This document shows, one piece after another, positions 6,480-14,604 of a DNA stretch of 17,467 nt; the first letter of the stretch is position 1; each line of letters starts with the position of its first letter. The notes below the pieces were generated by a model. The model worked only from the letters and a program-made list of their open reading frames with translations, made no database searches and had not been told where the DNA came from. The DNA comes from Pseudomonadota bacterium (GTDB taxonomy: Bacteria > SAR324 > NAC60-12): contig JACNKY010000219.1 of assembly GCA_014381795.1 (NCBI GenBank), forward strand, positions 1 to 17,467, given 5' to 3'. The position numbers and the translations under genes are program-made.

Positions 6480-7373
6480 ATGGTCAAATCTGTTCCAGAC
6501 TGCTTACGCTGCAACGGCACCAGAATATTTATCAGCGTTCGTCCACGTGAACGCTACGCTCATGCGAGGCTTTGCGACTGCGTTGCCATACCTTGCAAAA
6601 CCTGCAAAAATACTCGTTTCATCGTAGAGCAGGACAGTTACCAACGTGACGTCGCTATTGTCTGTCCGGACTGTGAACAAATCAAGCAGAGAGTTCAGCT
6701 TTATAATAATGCCCGCATTCCACGACGTTATTTGAACAGCCGCCTCAGTGAGCAAGATAGGGATGCAGAAAACGAAATGGTGTTTGATCTACTTGGCAGC
6801 ATTTTCAGACTTCTGCCACAGCGTTTAAGCAATCGAAATCTATTGGAAACAGACTCTGAGGACTTGAAAGGTATGGTCCTCATGGGACCTCCAGGTACGG
6901 GTAAAACACACTTGATGACAGGTTTTGCCTATCAATGTACGATCAGTCATGGAATCTCCTGCATATTTCAGAGTTTTGCAGAATTACTGTCTGAATTGAG
7001 ACAAGGTTACTCAGACGGAAAATCAGACATGGAAATCATTGATCCGCATTTACAAACTGATATCCTCATCATTGATGACATGGGCAAGGGCCGCAACAGT
7101 GACTGGGAACTCAGTATTTTGGACATGCTGATTTCAGAGCGTTACAACCGTAACCAGATCATCATGGTTAGCACAAATTTTACGGAAAGTGAAGAAAACA
7201 CGCTCAAAGAAAAAATCCGTAATCGTGAAAAAACTGAAAGTGAAATTTATATTGCCGACACTATCCGCGGACGTGTCGGTGAGCGTATTCACTCGCGTTT
7301 AAAGGAAATGTGTTATTTCGAAAATTTGCTCGGACAGGATCGACGAATCGGAGAAGATGAACTAGACGATTGA
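6480..7373 (+). CDS. DnaC/IstB-like AAA+ ATPase with N-terminal Cys-rich (zinc-ribbon-like) region
   Basis: This 297-residue protein has four cysteine pairs in its first 65 residues (Cys8/11, 32/34, 39/42, 62/65), suggesting one or two zinc ribbons. An AAA+ domain follows with Walker A GPPGTGKT (136-143), Walker B LIIDD (196-200), sensor 1 STN (231-233) and an Arg-rich segment RGRVGERIHSR (263-273) holding candidate arginine-finger and sensor residues. This layout matches the DnaC helicase-loader / IstB ATPase family. DnaC loads DnaB helicase and IstB assists IS21 transposases. No transposase, dnaB or replication gene lies nearby, so it looks like a chromosomal, helicase-loader-like protein of unknown partner. 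The acidic tail (GEDELDD) is unusual. It is transcribed alone, divergent from hemE and convergent with argC. The ATG has no clear Shine-Dalgarno. Confidence 0.82.
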   Translation: MVKSVPDCLRCNGTRIFISVRPRERYAHARLCDCVAIPCKTCKNTRFIVEQDSYQRDVAIVCPDCEQIKQRVQLYNNARIPRRYLNSRLSEQDRDAENEMVFDLLGSIFRLLPQRLSNRNLLETDSEDLKGMVLMGPPGTGKTHLMTGFAYQCTISHGISCIFQSFAELLSELRQGYSDGKSDMEIIDPHLQTDILIIDDMGKGRNSDWELSILDMLISERYNRNQIIMVSTNFTESEENTLKEKIRNREKTESEIYIADTIRGRVGERIHSRLKEMCYFENLLGQDRRIGEDELDD

Positions 7374-8402
7374 TCAAAGCAAACCCAGGCTTTCATCCAG
7401 CCCACACATCAGATTCATATTTTGAATGGCCTGTCCGGAAGCACCTTTGACCAGATTATCAAGACTTGTGACAATTACCCAGTTTTGTCCGGACTCATCA
7501 CTCTCCGCTCCAATCATGACTCGATTAGAATTTAGTGTTACCTTTAAATCAGGTAAGCTCCCCTCATCCATAAAATGCACGAATTTCTGCTCAGCTGCAA
7601 ATTTTGAAAACCTATTACGAATTTCAGCAACCGGGACTGCTTTCGGAAAATGGAGATAGATCGCGGACAAAATCCTACGGTTGACTGGAATTAATATCGG
7701 TGTGAAAATTACGATTCCGCTTTCTTTTGCTTTGTAAGGACTAATCTCAGTCAGGTACAGCTGAATCTCCGGTTTATGCTGACGAGCAAAATCTCTGTAT
7801 GCTTTAAAATTTTCGTTAACACTGACATAATTAGTCATGTCACCTTCAACCCTGCCGCCCGCACCGCTCACTCCTGATTTTGCGTCAATAATCGGTGCAC
7901 GGTCAAGCTCAGCAAGTAAATCTCGAAGTGGTAATATCCCCAGTAAAGCACCCGTAGCATAACAGCCGGGATTTGCTACCAGTCTTGCGCTAGAAATTTC
8001 ATCCTTGTAAAATTCCGGCAGTCCGAAAGCGGTTTCATCCAGCAACTCCGGTGCTGTATGTGTGAGTTGATAATATTTGGAAAAAACCTCTGTATCACGT
8101 AAACGGTATGCTCCGGAAAGATCAATCACGCGTACGCCCTGTTCCAACAATTTTGGTACAAGCTCCAGGCTGGCCTGATTCGGGATTGCGAGAAAAACAA
8201 GATCGCAAGCAGAAACGTCAACATCGTTCGGTTCAAAAACTTGAGAATAGCCTGTCAACTCCGGAAATACATCGCAGACTTTCTGTCGCTGATATTTGCT
8301 GGAAGTTAACAGTTCAACTTTTGCTTCAGGGTGATTTCTCAACCAGTAGAGCAGTTCTCGTCCGGATAAACCAGCCGCTCCTATAATTCCAATGCGGACC
8401 AT
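7374..8402 (-). CDS. argC: N-acetyl-gamma-glutamyl-phosphate reductase
   Basis: It reduces N-acetylglutamyl 5-phosphate to the semialdehyde with NADPH, the third step of arginine (ornithine) synthesis in the cytosol. The protein has 342 residues, the normal length. It shows the nucleotide-binding GAAGLSG (8-14), catalytic Cys147 in ANPGCYAT, the SGVSGAGG loop after it, and the C-terminal KGASGQAIQNMN segment. The ATG at 8402 abuts the TAA of the upstream ArsC-like gene with no spacer, so the two are co-transcribed and probably translationally coupled; a GAGG lies about 12 nt upstream inside that gene. At the 3' end its TGA overlaps in one palindrome (TGATCA) with the stop of the convergent ATPase gene. 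No other arg gene is in the window. Confidence 0.95.
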   Translation of the reverse strand: MVRIGIIGAAGLSGRELLYWLRNHPEAKVELLTSSKYQRQKVCDVFPELTGYSQVFEPNDVDVSACDLVFLAIPNQASLELVPKLLEQGVRVIDLSGAYRLRDTEVFSKYYQLTHTAPELLDETAFGLPEFYKDEISSARLVANPGCYATGALLGILPLRDLLAELDRAPIIDAKSGVSGAGGRVEGDMTNYVSVNENFKAYRDFARQHKPEIQLYLTEISPYKAKESGIVIFTPILIPVNRRILSAIYLHFPKAVPVAEIRNRFSKFAAEQKFVHFMDEGSLPDLKVTLNSNRVMIGAESDESGQNWVIVTSLDNLVKGASGQAIQNMNLMCGLDESLGLL

Positions 8403-8747
8403 TTATCCAAATACCTCTGCATATAGTTCCGGATTAAAACCCACCACAAACTCATTTCCAATTTTCCAGCTTGGAGCCCGTAGGTTCCCGCTTGGTCCAA
8501 TCACATCTTTAAGAATTTCTGCTTTGTCATCAGCAGCAGGATTCCACTCTTGCCGTTTTTTACCTTTACCGGTTCTGATGAGACTTGCGGACTCCAGCAT
8601 TTCCCAGGCAGCCTCGCTGTTTATCTTTTCTTTGTTGGCAAAAGTACGTGTTTCTACTGTGATATTATTTGCGTCAAGAACCTCTTGCGCTCGTTTGCAG
8701 GAAGTTCAACCATTCCTGAAATAACCCCAATTAATGTGCTTGCTCAT
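8403..8747 (-). CDS. ArsC/Spx-family thioredoxin-fold protein, probable selenoprotein (Sec14, UxxC)
   Basis: This frame of 115 codons is interrupted only by TGA at 8708-8706 (codon 14). Read through, the protein is 114 residues. It starts MSKHINWGYFRNG, then TGA, then TSCKRAQEVLDANN, and ends with NLRAPSWKIGNEFVVGFN near the C-terminus, the pattern of ArsC-family (arsenate reductase / Spx-like) proteins. In relatives the TGA position is the first active-site Cys (G-C-T-x-C-K-R), so a UxxC redox motif with Cys17 results. The ATG at 8747 has a good Shine-Dalgarno, AAAGGA, 5-6 nt upstream, which supports translation from before the TGA. Sequence after the TGA is conserved-looking, with no frameshift or second stop. 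A hairpin at 8671-8690 fits a bacterial SECIS. ArsC-like proteins have been reported among selenoproteins in marine metagenomes. Function is probably thiol/selenol redox; true arsenate reduction is unproven. It lies directly upstream of argC (TAA then ATG). The alternative, a nonsense-mutated gene, is less likely. Confidence 0.85.
8671..8690 (-). promoter_or_regulatory. Candidate bacterial SECIS hairpin
   Basis: Counting from the base after the TGA, nt 16-23 (GCGCAAGA) pair with nt 27-35 (UCUUGACGC): eight base pairs with one bulged A (nt 32) around the 3-nt loop GGU (nt 24-26). The loop distance (about 24 nt) and a G in the first two loop positions fit the known bacterial SECIS rules. The apical AGGU also resembles the E. 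coli fdhF element. An alternative stem pairs the AACUUCCUGC starting at the A of the UGA with GCAAGAGGUU and would compete with it. Confidence 0.72.
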
Positions 8748-8750
8748 TTT

Positions 8751-8758
8751 TCCTTTAA
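8751..8758 (-). promoter_or_regulatory. Shine-Dalgarno of the ArsC-like selenoprotein gene
   Basis: On the minus strand TTTAAAGGAAAAATG places AAAGGA 5-6 nt before the ATG at 8747. This decides the start upstream of the in-frame TGA. Confidence 0.7.
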
Positions 8759-8820
8759 AATGTTTTTTTTAAACCTATGAAGTATGATGGTTTAGTAAAA
8801 AGTCATAACGACACCAACGT

Positions 8821-8900
8821 TTGTCATTCCCGCGAAAGCGGGAATCCATTATTTCAGACACTTACAAGTTCCTGGATTCCCGCTTTCGCGAGAATGACAA
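8821..8900. repeat. 28-bp inverted repeat, dRS3/REP-like element
   Basis: The arms 8821-8848 and 8873-8900 are reverse complements over 28 bp with one mismatch, around a 24-bp spacer. Each arm contains CCCGCGAAAGCGGGAATCC or its complement, itself a hairpin. It resembles the widespread ATTCCC-N8-GGGAAT extragenic repeats (dRS3 of Neisseria and similar elements in other bacteria). It lies in the 284-bp gap between the ArsC-like gene and the methyltransferase gene. No coding capacity and no clear target-site duplication are visible. It can fold in either RNA strand and may mark an insertion hotspot or act on transcript ends. Confidence 0.85.
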
Positions 8901-9031
8901 CTATTTACGAAGCCATCAAATTTAATTAACACCTAAATCCAGCTGTCAACATCAGCATACAATATTAGTGCTTGTGAGTTTCAGAAGCAATTCCTTTCCT
9001 TTTTTTCTGCTGAATTTCCTAAACCAGTTAT

Positions 9032-9811
9032 TCAGTGGATGTGTCCTACACGTATGGAAAGGGGCCAACTCACCTCTTTCATTTCCTGCGGATCACCCCA
9101 TGTCGCTTTTAAACGCTCGGTGTTTTCCTCAATTGGATCACCACCTTCACGCTTTTTATAATGAGCAACTGCGGACCAACTGCCGAGGAAACCCAGCATA
9201 TTGTCGAAATTCCAGTTCGACTTCATTTCAAAACGCGGAACACGCAATTCACGAAACGGGAATGATAATGTGCGGTAGCCTGTATCAACTAAACGGCGTT
9301 CAGGATCCCAGAAACTTCCTAAAATATCTGTGTAGAGTCGGTTTATTTCTAGGTCAACTTCCGGATTTATACGGAATAATTTGTAAGACCAGCAGGCTAT
9401 CACACCATATCTTTTTAAAACCCGCTCAGCTTCTGCATAAAAAACATTAAGATCGAACCAGTGAAGTGCCTGCGCGACTGTGATTAAATCCACAGAATGG
9501 CGCTTGAGTGCCGGTGCCTGTTCGTTGGCAACTGCATAACTGATGTTTGTAAGAGGGGCCGCGTTTACTATTTGGGCGGAACTTGCGTCAGTGGCGTAAA
9601 CCCGATCAAAATGCAAAGCCAGTTTCTGCGCGGCTTGCCCATTTCCGCTACCGGCATCCCAGGCCAGTTTATGGTCCCGGCACTCTCCAAGCAGATAACG
9701 GAACAAAGTGTCAGGATAATGTGGGCGATGTGTTGCGTATGCAGCAGATTGAGTTGAAAAGTTGTCTTTGAATGCTTTTGGATTTTTATGAAACTTTGCG
9801 TTGAATCTCAT
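9032..9811 (-). CDS. Class I SAM-dependent methyltransferase
   Basis: This is a cytosolic methyltransferase of about 259 residues counted from the ATG at 9811. The frame also offers a TTG nine codons earlier (9838) without a Shine-Dalgarno. After an N-terminal FSTQSAAYATHRPHYP, typical of methyltransferase_11-type proteins, comes motif I LAWDAGSGNGQAA (D/E-x-G-x-G-x-G, SAM binding), then YATDAS for the ribose-binding acid and VDLITVAQALHWFD as motif IV-like. The C-terminal EVSWPLSIRVGHIH looks complete. The substrate cannot be told; relatives include trans-aconitate- and biotin-synthesis-like enzymes. It follows hscA by about 60 bp on the same strand and is probably the last gene of the isc operon, though it has no known Fe-S role. 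Confidence 0.85.
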   Translation of the reverse strand: MRFNAKFHKNPKAFKDNFSTQSAAYATHRPHYPDTLFRYLLGECRDHKLAWDAGSGNGQAAQKLALHFDRVYATDASSAQIVNAAPLTNISYAVANEQAPALKRHSVDLITVAQALHWFDLNVFYAEAERVLKRYGVIACWSYKLFRINPEVDLEINRLYTDILGSFWDPERRLVDTGYRTLSFPFRELRVPRFEMKSNWNFDNMLGFLGSWSAVAHYKKREGGDPIEENTERLKATWGDPQEMKEVSWPLSIRVGHIH

Positions 9812-9871
9812 CTTTGAATGAAAACTTTTGGTTGGCAAAAATAAGTGTATTTTACTCCATTGTTGAAAAAA

Positions 9872-11713
9872 TCAGCTGTCCGCGCTTTCACCCTGCAGTT
9901 CAGTCAAAATGGAACGCCCCATCGCAGTGTCAGCTAAAGGACGCGTGAGTTCACCCAGAGCATCTAGTTGTGCTTTGAGGGCCTGGGAATCCTGTCCTTT
10001 TATACTTTGGCGGACTACTTCCATCTGCATACGGATTTTGTCACGCTCCGTTTCAGTCAAAGCACTTTCCGCTACATTCCAGTTGTGTTCAATTCCCTGA
10101 AAAACACGTTCCGCGGTTAGCCTAAATTCAATTAACTGCCGCTCATTAAAATCATCAATTGCGTTTTCGAAGGAATCTTCCATGATTCTTTCTATTTCAA
10201 ACTGGGTTAAACCGTGAAATGGAATAACTTCAATTTCCGCCTTTTTCCCGCTACGTTTTTCGCTGGCAGAAACAGTTAGAATACCGTTTGCATCAACACG
10301 GAACATAACTTCCACCAGCGGAAAACCACCTTTCATGGGTGGAATACCGCGTAACTTAAACTGGCCGAGTGCACGGCAATCCTTGATTAATTCTCGCTCC
10401 CCCTGATAAATATTAACATCGATCGAAGTCTGGTCATCAACATTTGTGGTAAAAGTTTCGCTTTCTTCTACAGGTATTGTCGTGTTTCCGGTAATGATTT
10501 TACTGAATGTTCCGCCCAAAGTTTCAATGCCTAGGGCAAGTGGAATCACGTCAAGCAGTAAAAAGTCCCGCCGTCCGCCTGCCAGCAAATGTCCCTGAAT
10601 TCCTGCGCCGATTGCGACTACTTTGTACGGATCAATCGCCACATGAGGTGAGCGTCCGAAAAAAGTTTCAATCTTTCTGCGTACTCCCGGAACTACGGTA
10701 GAACCACCGACCAGCACAACCTCGTCTATCTGAGCTAAAGAAAGTTTTGCCTGCTGCAGCACATGTTTGCAACTTTCCAGAGTCTGTTCCACCAAAGGAG
10801 AAATCAATGACTCAAAATCTTCTACTTTAAAATTATCCGTAAAAGAAACACCCTGTTTTGGAAAGTCCAATGTGTATGTTGTTTCCGGAGATAGACTGAG
10901 TTCAATTTTGATTGATTCTGCAGTTTTTTTTAAAATTTGCTTTGACTCCGGATCCTCAAAATGCGCCTGTGGGTGTTGTTGCAGGATTCTCTTTTTCAAA
11001 ATTTCCACCAACGCCTGGTCAAAATCATCTCCGCCAAGTTGAGTATTACCATGGGTGGCAACCACTTTAAATATCTTTCCGGAGAGTTTGAGAATGGAAA
11101 TATCAAAAGTTCCACCGCCTAAATCATAAACCGCAACGTGACCGTCTTTTTGCAGATCCTGCTTTTCATCAAGTCCGTATGCAATGGCTGCGGCAGTCGG
11201 TTCATTGATGATACGCGCTACCTCCAGTCCGGCAATGGTTGCTGCGGCCCGTGTGGCCTGCCGCTGGGCGTCATCAAAATACGCAGGAACTGTGATGACT
11301 GCTTTTTCAACAGATTCACCGAGTGCTGTTTCAGCACGCTGTTTTACTTTTTTTAATATCTCAGCTGATAATTCCTGTGGCGTAAAATCTTGGTAAGGCT
11401 CACTTACACCAATCCGTACTTTGAGTAATTTGCGATCTCCTTCCACAATTTTATACGGTAATTCATTAACGAGCTCTCCGAGTTCTTCGAGGTCACGTCC
11501 CATCAAACGTTTAATGGAAGAAACGGTATTTTCAGGATTAGAAATTCTGCGCTTCTGTGCTTCCTGACCTACCAGCCAGCCGGAATCAATACGTGACAAA
11601 ACGGACGGTGTAACTGCATTCTCACCCTCGCCGATTACTTCCGGTCCTTCATCAAAAACAGTTGCGCACAAACTGTTCGTTGTGCCCAGATCAATACCTA
11701 TTATGCGTTCCAT
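9872..11713 (-). CDS. hscA: Fe-S assembly chaperone HscA (DnaK/Hsp70 family)
   Basis: This is a specialised Hsp70 that binds the LPPVK loop of IscU and, with HscB, promotes release of the Fe-S cluster to target proteins. It has 613 residues, like E. coli HscA. The ATPase domain has [10 protein letters not shown] (5-14), the [11 protein letters not shown] phosphate loop and [12 protein letters not shown] (adenosine site). The substrate-binding domain follows ([12 protein letters not shown] onward), with a helical lid at the end. It is shorter and more acidic than a general DnaK and sits 41 bp after hscB, which supports HscA over DnaK. It is part of iscR-iscS-iscU-hscB-hscA. No Shine-Dalgarno is obvious before the ATG at 11713. 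Confidence 0.94.
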   Translation of the reverse strand: MERIIGIDLGTTNSLCATVFDEGPEVIGEGENAVTPSVLSRIDSGWLVGQEAQKRRISNPENTVSSIKRLMGRDLEELGELVNELPYKIVEGDRKLLKVRIGVSEPYQDFTPQELSAEILKKVKQRAETALGESVEKAVITVPAYFDDAQRQATRAAATIAGLEVARIINEPTAAAIAYGLDEKQDLQKDGHVAVYDLGGGTFDISILKLSGKIFKVVATHGNTQLGGDDFDQALVEILKKRILQQHPQAHFEDPESKQILKKTAESIKIELSLSPETTYTLDFPKQGVSFTDNFKVEDFESLISPLVEQTLESCKHVLQQAKLSLAQIDEVVLVGGSTVVPGVRRKIETFFGRSPHVAIDPYKVVAIGAGIQGHLLAGGRRDFLLLDVIPLALGIETLGGTFSKIITGNTTIPVEESETFTTNVDDQTSIDVNIYQGERELIKDCRALGQFKLRGIPPMKGGFPLVEVMFRVDANGILTVSASEKRSGKKAEIEVIPFHGLTQFEIERIMEDSFENAIDDFNERQLIEFRLTAERVFQGIEHNWNVAESALTETERDKIRMQMEVVRQSIKGQDSQALKAQLDALGELTRPLADTAMGRSILTELQGESADS

Positions 11714-11754
11714 TTTTTGTGAATTTGTGGTGTGTTTTAAACTGCTAAGGGCTA

Positions 11755-12372
11755 CTAATCCGCTACCGGAATGCGCTCAAGCAGGCGACGCAGATAACGT
11801 TCCGCGTTTAAGTGGGTTTGCAGTTGCTGGAGTATTCCGGAATCTTCTGGATGCTCTTCATGCTTTTTGAACAGTGGCGCATAGTCTGCTTCAATATCTT
11901 TTTTTCTGTTTTGCAGATCATCATGCATTGCGGACAATTCAACTGAGTTTACGGAATCCAACAGTTCATCCAGCTCTTCCTGCAGAAAAAACATTTCTGC
12001 TAAAAAACCCTCAGGCAGGGAACGTTCATCCAACTGCTGTTTTTCGGCCAGCAAATGTAATAAATAACCGGCACGTAAAGTTGGTTCGTGAAGAGTTTTG
12101 TACGCTGTATTCAAAATAGCGCTGGCGGTTTCGCTTAAAAGTTGTTCCGCTTCTGGAGCCGAACCGTAAAAGTCTGGATGCAACTCAAGCGAAAGCTGTT
12201 GATAGCGTTCCTCCAATTCCGCGGATTTTAGCTCAAAGCTGACAGGGAAACCCAGCACTTCAAAAAAATCTATTTCCCGTGGAAAAGGCTGGAGAGCATT
12301 GCAGGAAAAACAAAAAAGACGTGAAACCAGAGTGGTCTCGCATGTATGACAGGCAGGTTCGTCAAAAGCCAT
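11755..12372 (-). CDS. hscB: Fe-S co-chaperone HscB with N-terminal tetracysteine motif
   Basis: This J-protein delivers IscU to HscA and stimulates its ATPase. The protein has 205 residues, longer than E. coli HscB (about 170). The extra N-terminus carries Cys8-x2-Cys11 and Cys21-x2-Cys24, a zinc-binding arrangement known from human HSC20 and some bacterial HscBs. The J domain follows (DFFEVLGF at about 35-42, HPD at 65-67), then a C-terminal three-helix domain that binds IscU. It lies between iscU and hscA on the same strand, 30 bp after iscU. iscA, which precedes hscB in E. coli, is missing. Confidence 0.93.
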   Translation of the reverse strand: MAFDEPACHTCETTLVSRLFCFSCNALQPFPREIDFFEVLGFPVSFELKSAELEERYQQLSLELHPDFYGSAPEAEQLLSETASAILNTAYKTLHEPTLRAGYLLHLLAEKQQLDERSLPEGFLAEMFFLQEELDELLDSVNSVELSAMHDDLQNRKKDIEADYAPLFKKHEEHPEDSGILQQLQTHLNAERYLRRLLERIPVAD

Positions 12373-12402
12373 AGCTTGGTTTTAAAATATCTCCGCTACA
12401 AC

Positions 12403-12789
12403 TCAGTCTTGGTTTCTGCTTTTGTAATCAGAAATTGCTGCTTTAATTGCGTCTTCTGCTAAAACAGAACAATGAATTTTTACAGGAGGCAAGGAAAGTT
12501 CTTCGACAATATCAGTATTTTGAATCGACATTGCTTCGTCAATGCTTTTACCTTTGACCCATTCTGTAGCGAGGCTTGAACTCGCGATAGCGGATCCGCA
12601 ACCAAAAGTTTTGAATTTTGCGTCGATAATTTCTTTAGTTTCAGGATCAACCTTAATCTGCAGTTTCATCACATCTCCGCATTCCGGAGCGCCAACCAAT
12701 CCGGTGCCGACATTAAGGTCACTTTTTTCCAGACTCCCAACGTTTCTGGGCTCGCTGTAATGATCGATAACTTTTTCACTATAAGCCAT
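12403..12789 (-). CDS. iscU: Fe-S cluster assembly scaffold IscU
   Basis: This is the scaffold on which IscS-derived sulfur and iron assemble [2Fe-2S] clusters. It has 128 residues, the same as E. coli. Cluster ligands Cys37 (ECGD, with Asp39), Cys64 (GCGSAIASSS) and Cys107 (HCSVLAED) are all present. The HscA recognition motif LPPVK is at 100-104, which agrees with hscA and hscB next to it. AAGGAG lies 6 nt before the ATG at 12789. It follows iscS by 36 bp in the operon. Confidence 0.97.
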   Translation of the reverse strand: MAYSEKVIDHYSEPRNVGSLEKSDLNVGTGLVGAPECGDVMKLQIKVDPETKEIIDAKFKTFGCGSAIASSSLATEWVKGKSIDEAMSIQNTDIVEELSLPPVKIHCSVLAEDAIKAAISDYKSRNQD

Positions 12790-12825
12790 TTTGCTCCTTT
12801 TCTAATTTAAATAAAATTTCTGAGA

Positions 12826-14040
12826 TCAATGGGATGCCCATTGTACAGTTGATAAATCAACACCCTCTTTTACCATTTCATAAAGCGGTGACATTTCACG
12901 AAGTCGCTTTACTGCAACTATCATCTTCTCTGCCGTATAATCAATTTCCTCTACTGTGGTAAAACGTCCCATACCAAAACGGATGGAAGAATGAGCCAAA
13001 TCATCTCCTACTCCCAACGCCCGTAAAACATAAGAAGGTTCCAGACTAGCAGAAGTACAGGCTGATCCAGAAGAAACTGCCAGGTCACTGACGCCCATCA
13101 TCAAACTCTCACCTTCAACATATCCAAAACTTAAATTCAGGTTATTCGGTAATCGTTCGGTGGGATGTCCATTGAGAAAAATATAATCCAATCCTGCAGA
13201 CAAGCGCTCATAAAGTCTTTGCCTTAAGCCTGTCAAACGTTCTGCTTCAGAAGCCATTTCTGCCACAGACAATTCAAGTGCTTTCGCAAAACCAACAATT
13301 CCTGTCACATTCAAAGTTCCGGAACGCATACCACGTTCATGGCCTCCACCAAACATGATTGGTGACAAACGGACCCGCGGTTTTTTGCGTCTTACATAAA
13401 GTGCTCCCATACCTTTTGGACCATAAAGCTTGTGGGCTGTCATTGAAAGAAGATCAATCTTCATTTCATCAACATCAATTGGAATTTTTCCTACACCCTG
13501 AGTCGCGTCTGTATGAAAAAGGACACCCTTTGCACGGGTGATTTCACCTATTTCCTTGAGAGGATTGAGTGTACCGATTTCGTTGTTTGCTGCCATCAGC
13601 GAAACCAGAATGGTATCTTCGCGGATTGATTCTTCCAATTGTTTGAGATCGATACAGCCGTCTTTATCCACATTGAGAAAGGTGATTTCGTAACCACGCT
13701 GTTCCAAAGCAAGACACGGATCTATCACTGCTTTGTGTTCGATTGGACTTGTGATGATATGTTTGCCCTTCTTCTGGTAAAAATCCGCAACCCCTAAAAT
13801 TGCGAGATTGTTTGATTCAGTAGCTCCACTGGTAAAAACAATTTCCTTACCGCCTGCACCAATCACGTTGCCAATGGATTCCCGCGCATCTTCGACTACC
13901 TGTTCAACTTCCCAGCCAAAGGCATGATTACGACTGGCGGCATTTCCAAATGATTCTGTGAAAAACGGCATCATCGCCTCCACAACTCGTGGATCAACTG
14001 GCGTGGTAGCGTTGTAATCAAGATAAATGGGCAGTTTCAT
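12826..14040 (-). CDS. iscS: Cysteine desulfurase IscS
   Basis: This PLP enzyme converts cysteine to alanine and supplies persulfide sulfur for Fe-S clusters and other thiocofactors. It has 404 residues, like E. coli. The PLP lysine is Lys204 in [12 protein letters not shown], the stacking His is His102 (IEHKAV), and the catalytic Cys is Cys328 in [17 protein letters not shown], the class I loop typical of IscS/NifS. The C-terminus [12 protein letters not shown] that contacts IscU is present. The ATG at 14040 lies inside the end of iscR (23-bp overlap), with a GAGGA about 9 nt upstream, so translation is probably coupled to iscR. Confidence 0.97.
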   Translation of the reverse strand: MKLPIYLDYNATTPVDPRVVEAMMPFFTESFGNAASRNHAFGWEVEQVVEDARESIGNVIGAGGKEIVFTSGATESNNLAILGVADFYQKKGKHIITSPIEHKAVIDPCLALEQRGYEITFLNVDKDGCIDLKQLEESIREDTILVSLMAANNEIGTLNPLKEIGEITRAKGVLFHTDATQGVGKIPIDVDEMKIDLLSMTAHKLYGPKGMGALYVRRKKPRVRLSPIMFGGGHERGMRSGTLNVTGIVGFAKALELSVAEMASEAERLTGLRQRLYERLSAGLDYIFLNGHPTERLPNNLNLSFGYVEGESLMMGVSDLAVSSGSACTSASLEPSYVLRALGVGDDLAHSSIRFGMGRFTTVEEIDYTAEKMIVAVKRLREMSPLYEMVKEGVDLSTVQWASH

Positions 14041-14473
14041 AAGAAGAGTCCTCTACACTAAAGTTGTTTGTTTCCGCGTCTTCAATAATCGCGGCTAATG
14101 TTGTTTCTTCAACAAACTGCTGAATTTTCTGATGTAACGCAATCAGCGGTCGTCGAGTTGGACAGCCCTGATGAACTTTACATAAATCCTCATCATGAAC
14201 ACATTCGACTAATTCGAAAGTGCTGTCAGTGATCCGGATAATTTCAGACAAGTTAATTTCCTCTGCAGATCGTGCCAATACATAACCACCACGCTGTCCG
14301 CGGGTTGATTCTATCAATCCGGAAGAAACCAGTTGTTTCAGGATATTAGCCACCATGGGATAAGGCAGTTTGTAAAAAGTGGCTACTTCCTGCGCACTCA
14401 CCGGAGCTTCCTGCTCACCGAGATGAGCCAGCAAAATAATCGCGTAATCAGTCTTTTTAGATAATTTAAGCAT
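14018..14473 (-). CDS. iscR: Rrf2-family Fe-S regulator IscR
   Basis: This 151-residue transcription regulator has an N-terminal winged helix ([18 protein letters not shown], then recognition helix [12 protein letters not shown] and wing RGQRGGY) and three cysteines at 91, 98 and 104, spaced like the [2Fe-2S] ligands of E. coli IscR (92, 98, 104). The start MLxLSKxTDY is also typical of the SUF-type Rrf2 regulators, so it may descend from that branch; the location at the head of the isc operon argues for isc control. It probably represses its own operon when holding a cluster. GGGAGG precedes the ATG closely. A promoter with a candidate operator lies at 14499-14527. Confidence 0.93.
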   Translation of the reverse strand: MLKLSKKTDYAIILLAHLGEQEAPVSAQEVATFYKLPYPMVANILKQLVSSGLIESTRGQRGGYVLARSAEEINLSEIIRITDSTFELVECVHDEDLCKVHQGCPTRRPLIALHQKIQQFVEETTLAAIIEDAETNNFSVEDSSYETAHLS

Positions 14474-14498
14474 TGCCTCCCTTTTTGTAAGTTCTCTT

Positions 14499-14527
14499 AA
14501 ATTAGCACCTAATTAGTACTATATCAA
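14499..14527 (-). promoter_or_regulatory. Promoter of the isc operon with candidate IscR operator
   Basis: On the minus strand TTGATA (14527-14522), a 17-nt spacer and TAATTT (14504-14499) form a good sigma70-type promoter. It would give a leader of about 20 nt before iscR. The spacer and -10 hold a direct repeat, GTACTAATT (14519-14511) and GTGCTAATT (14508-14500), 11 bp apart, about one helix turn, plus a CTAATTAG palindrome. Part of it (ATAnnnnACTAA) resembles type 1 IscR sites. Operator function is inference. Confidence 0.6.
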
Positions 14528-14604
14528 GTAAAAACTATAGTTAAGACGAAAAATAAATTATTTATTAGCGATATTAAAAAATTTAGTGTAAAAAAGACAG
14601 GTTT

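Noticed and set aside
8403..8600. A stand-alone 65-residue protein from the ATG at 8600
   Set aside because: It is the C-terminal half of the ArsC-like protein. The frame continues upstream through good coding sequence and a TGA to a start with a proper Shine-Dalgarno.
8706..8708. TGA as a plain nonsense mutation (pseudogene)
   Set aside because: It falls exactly on the catalytic Cys position, is followed by a SECIS-like hairpin, and the rest of the gene is intact. Recoding is the better explanation, though not proven.
8968..9450. A 160-residue plus-strand reading frame
   Set aside because: It is antisense to the methyltransferase gene, which has clear SAM motifs; the plus-strand product has no recognisable features.
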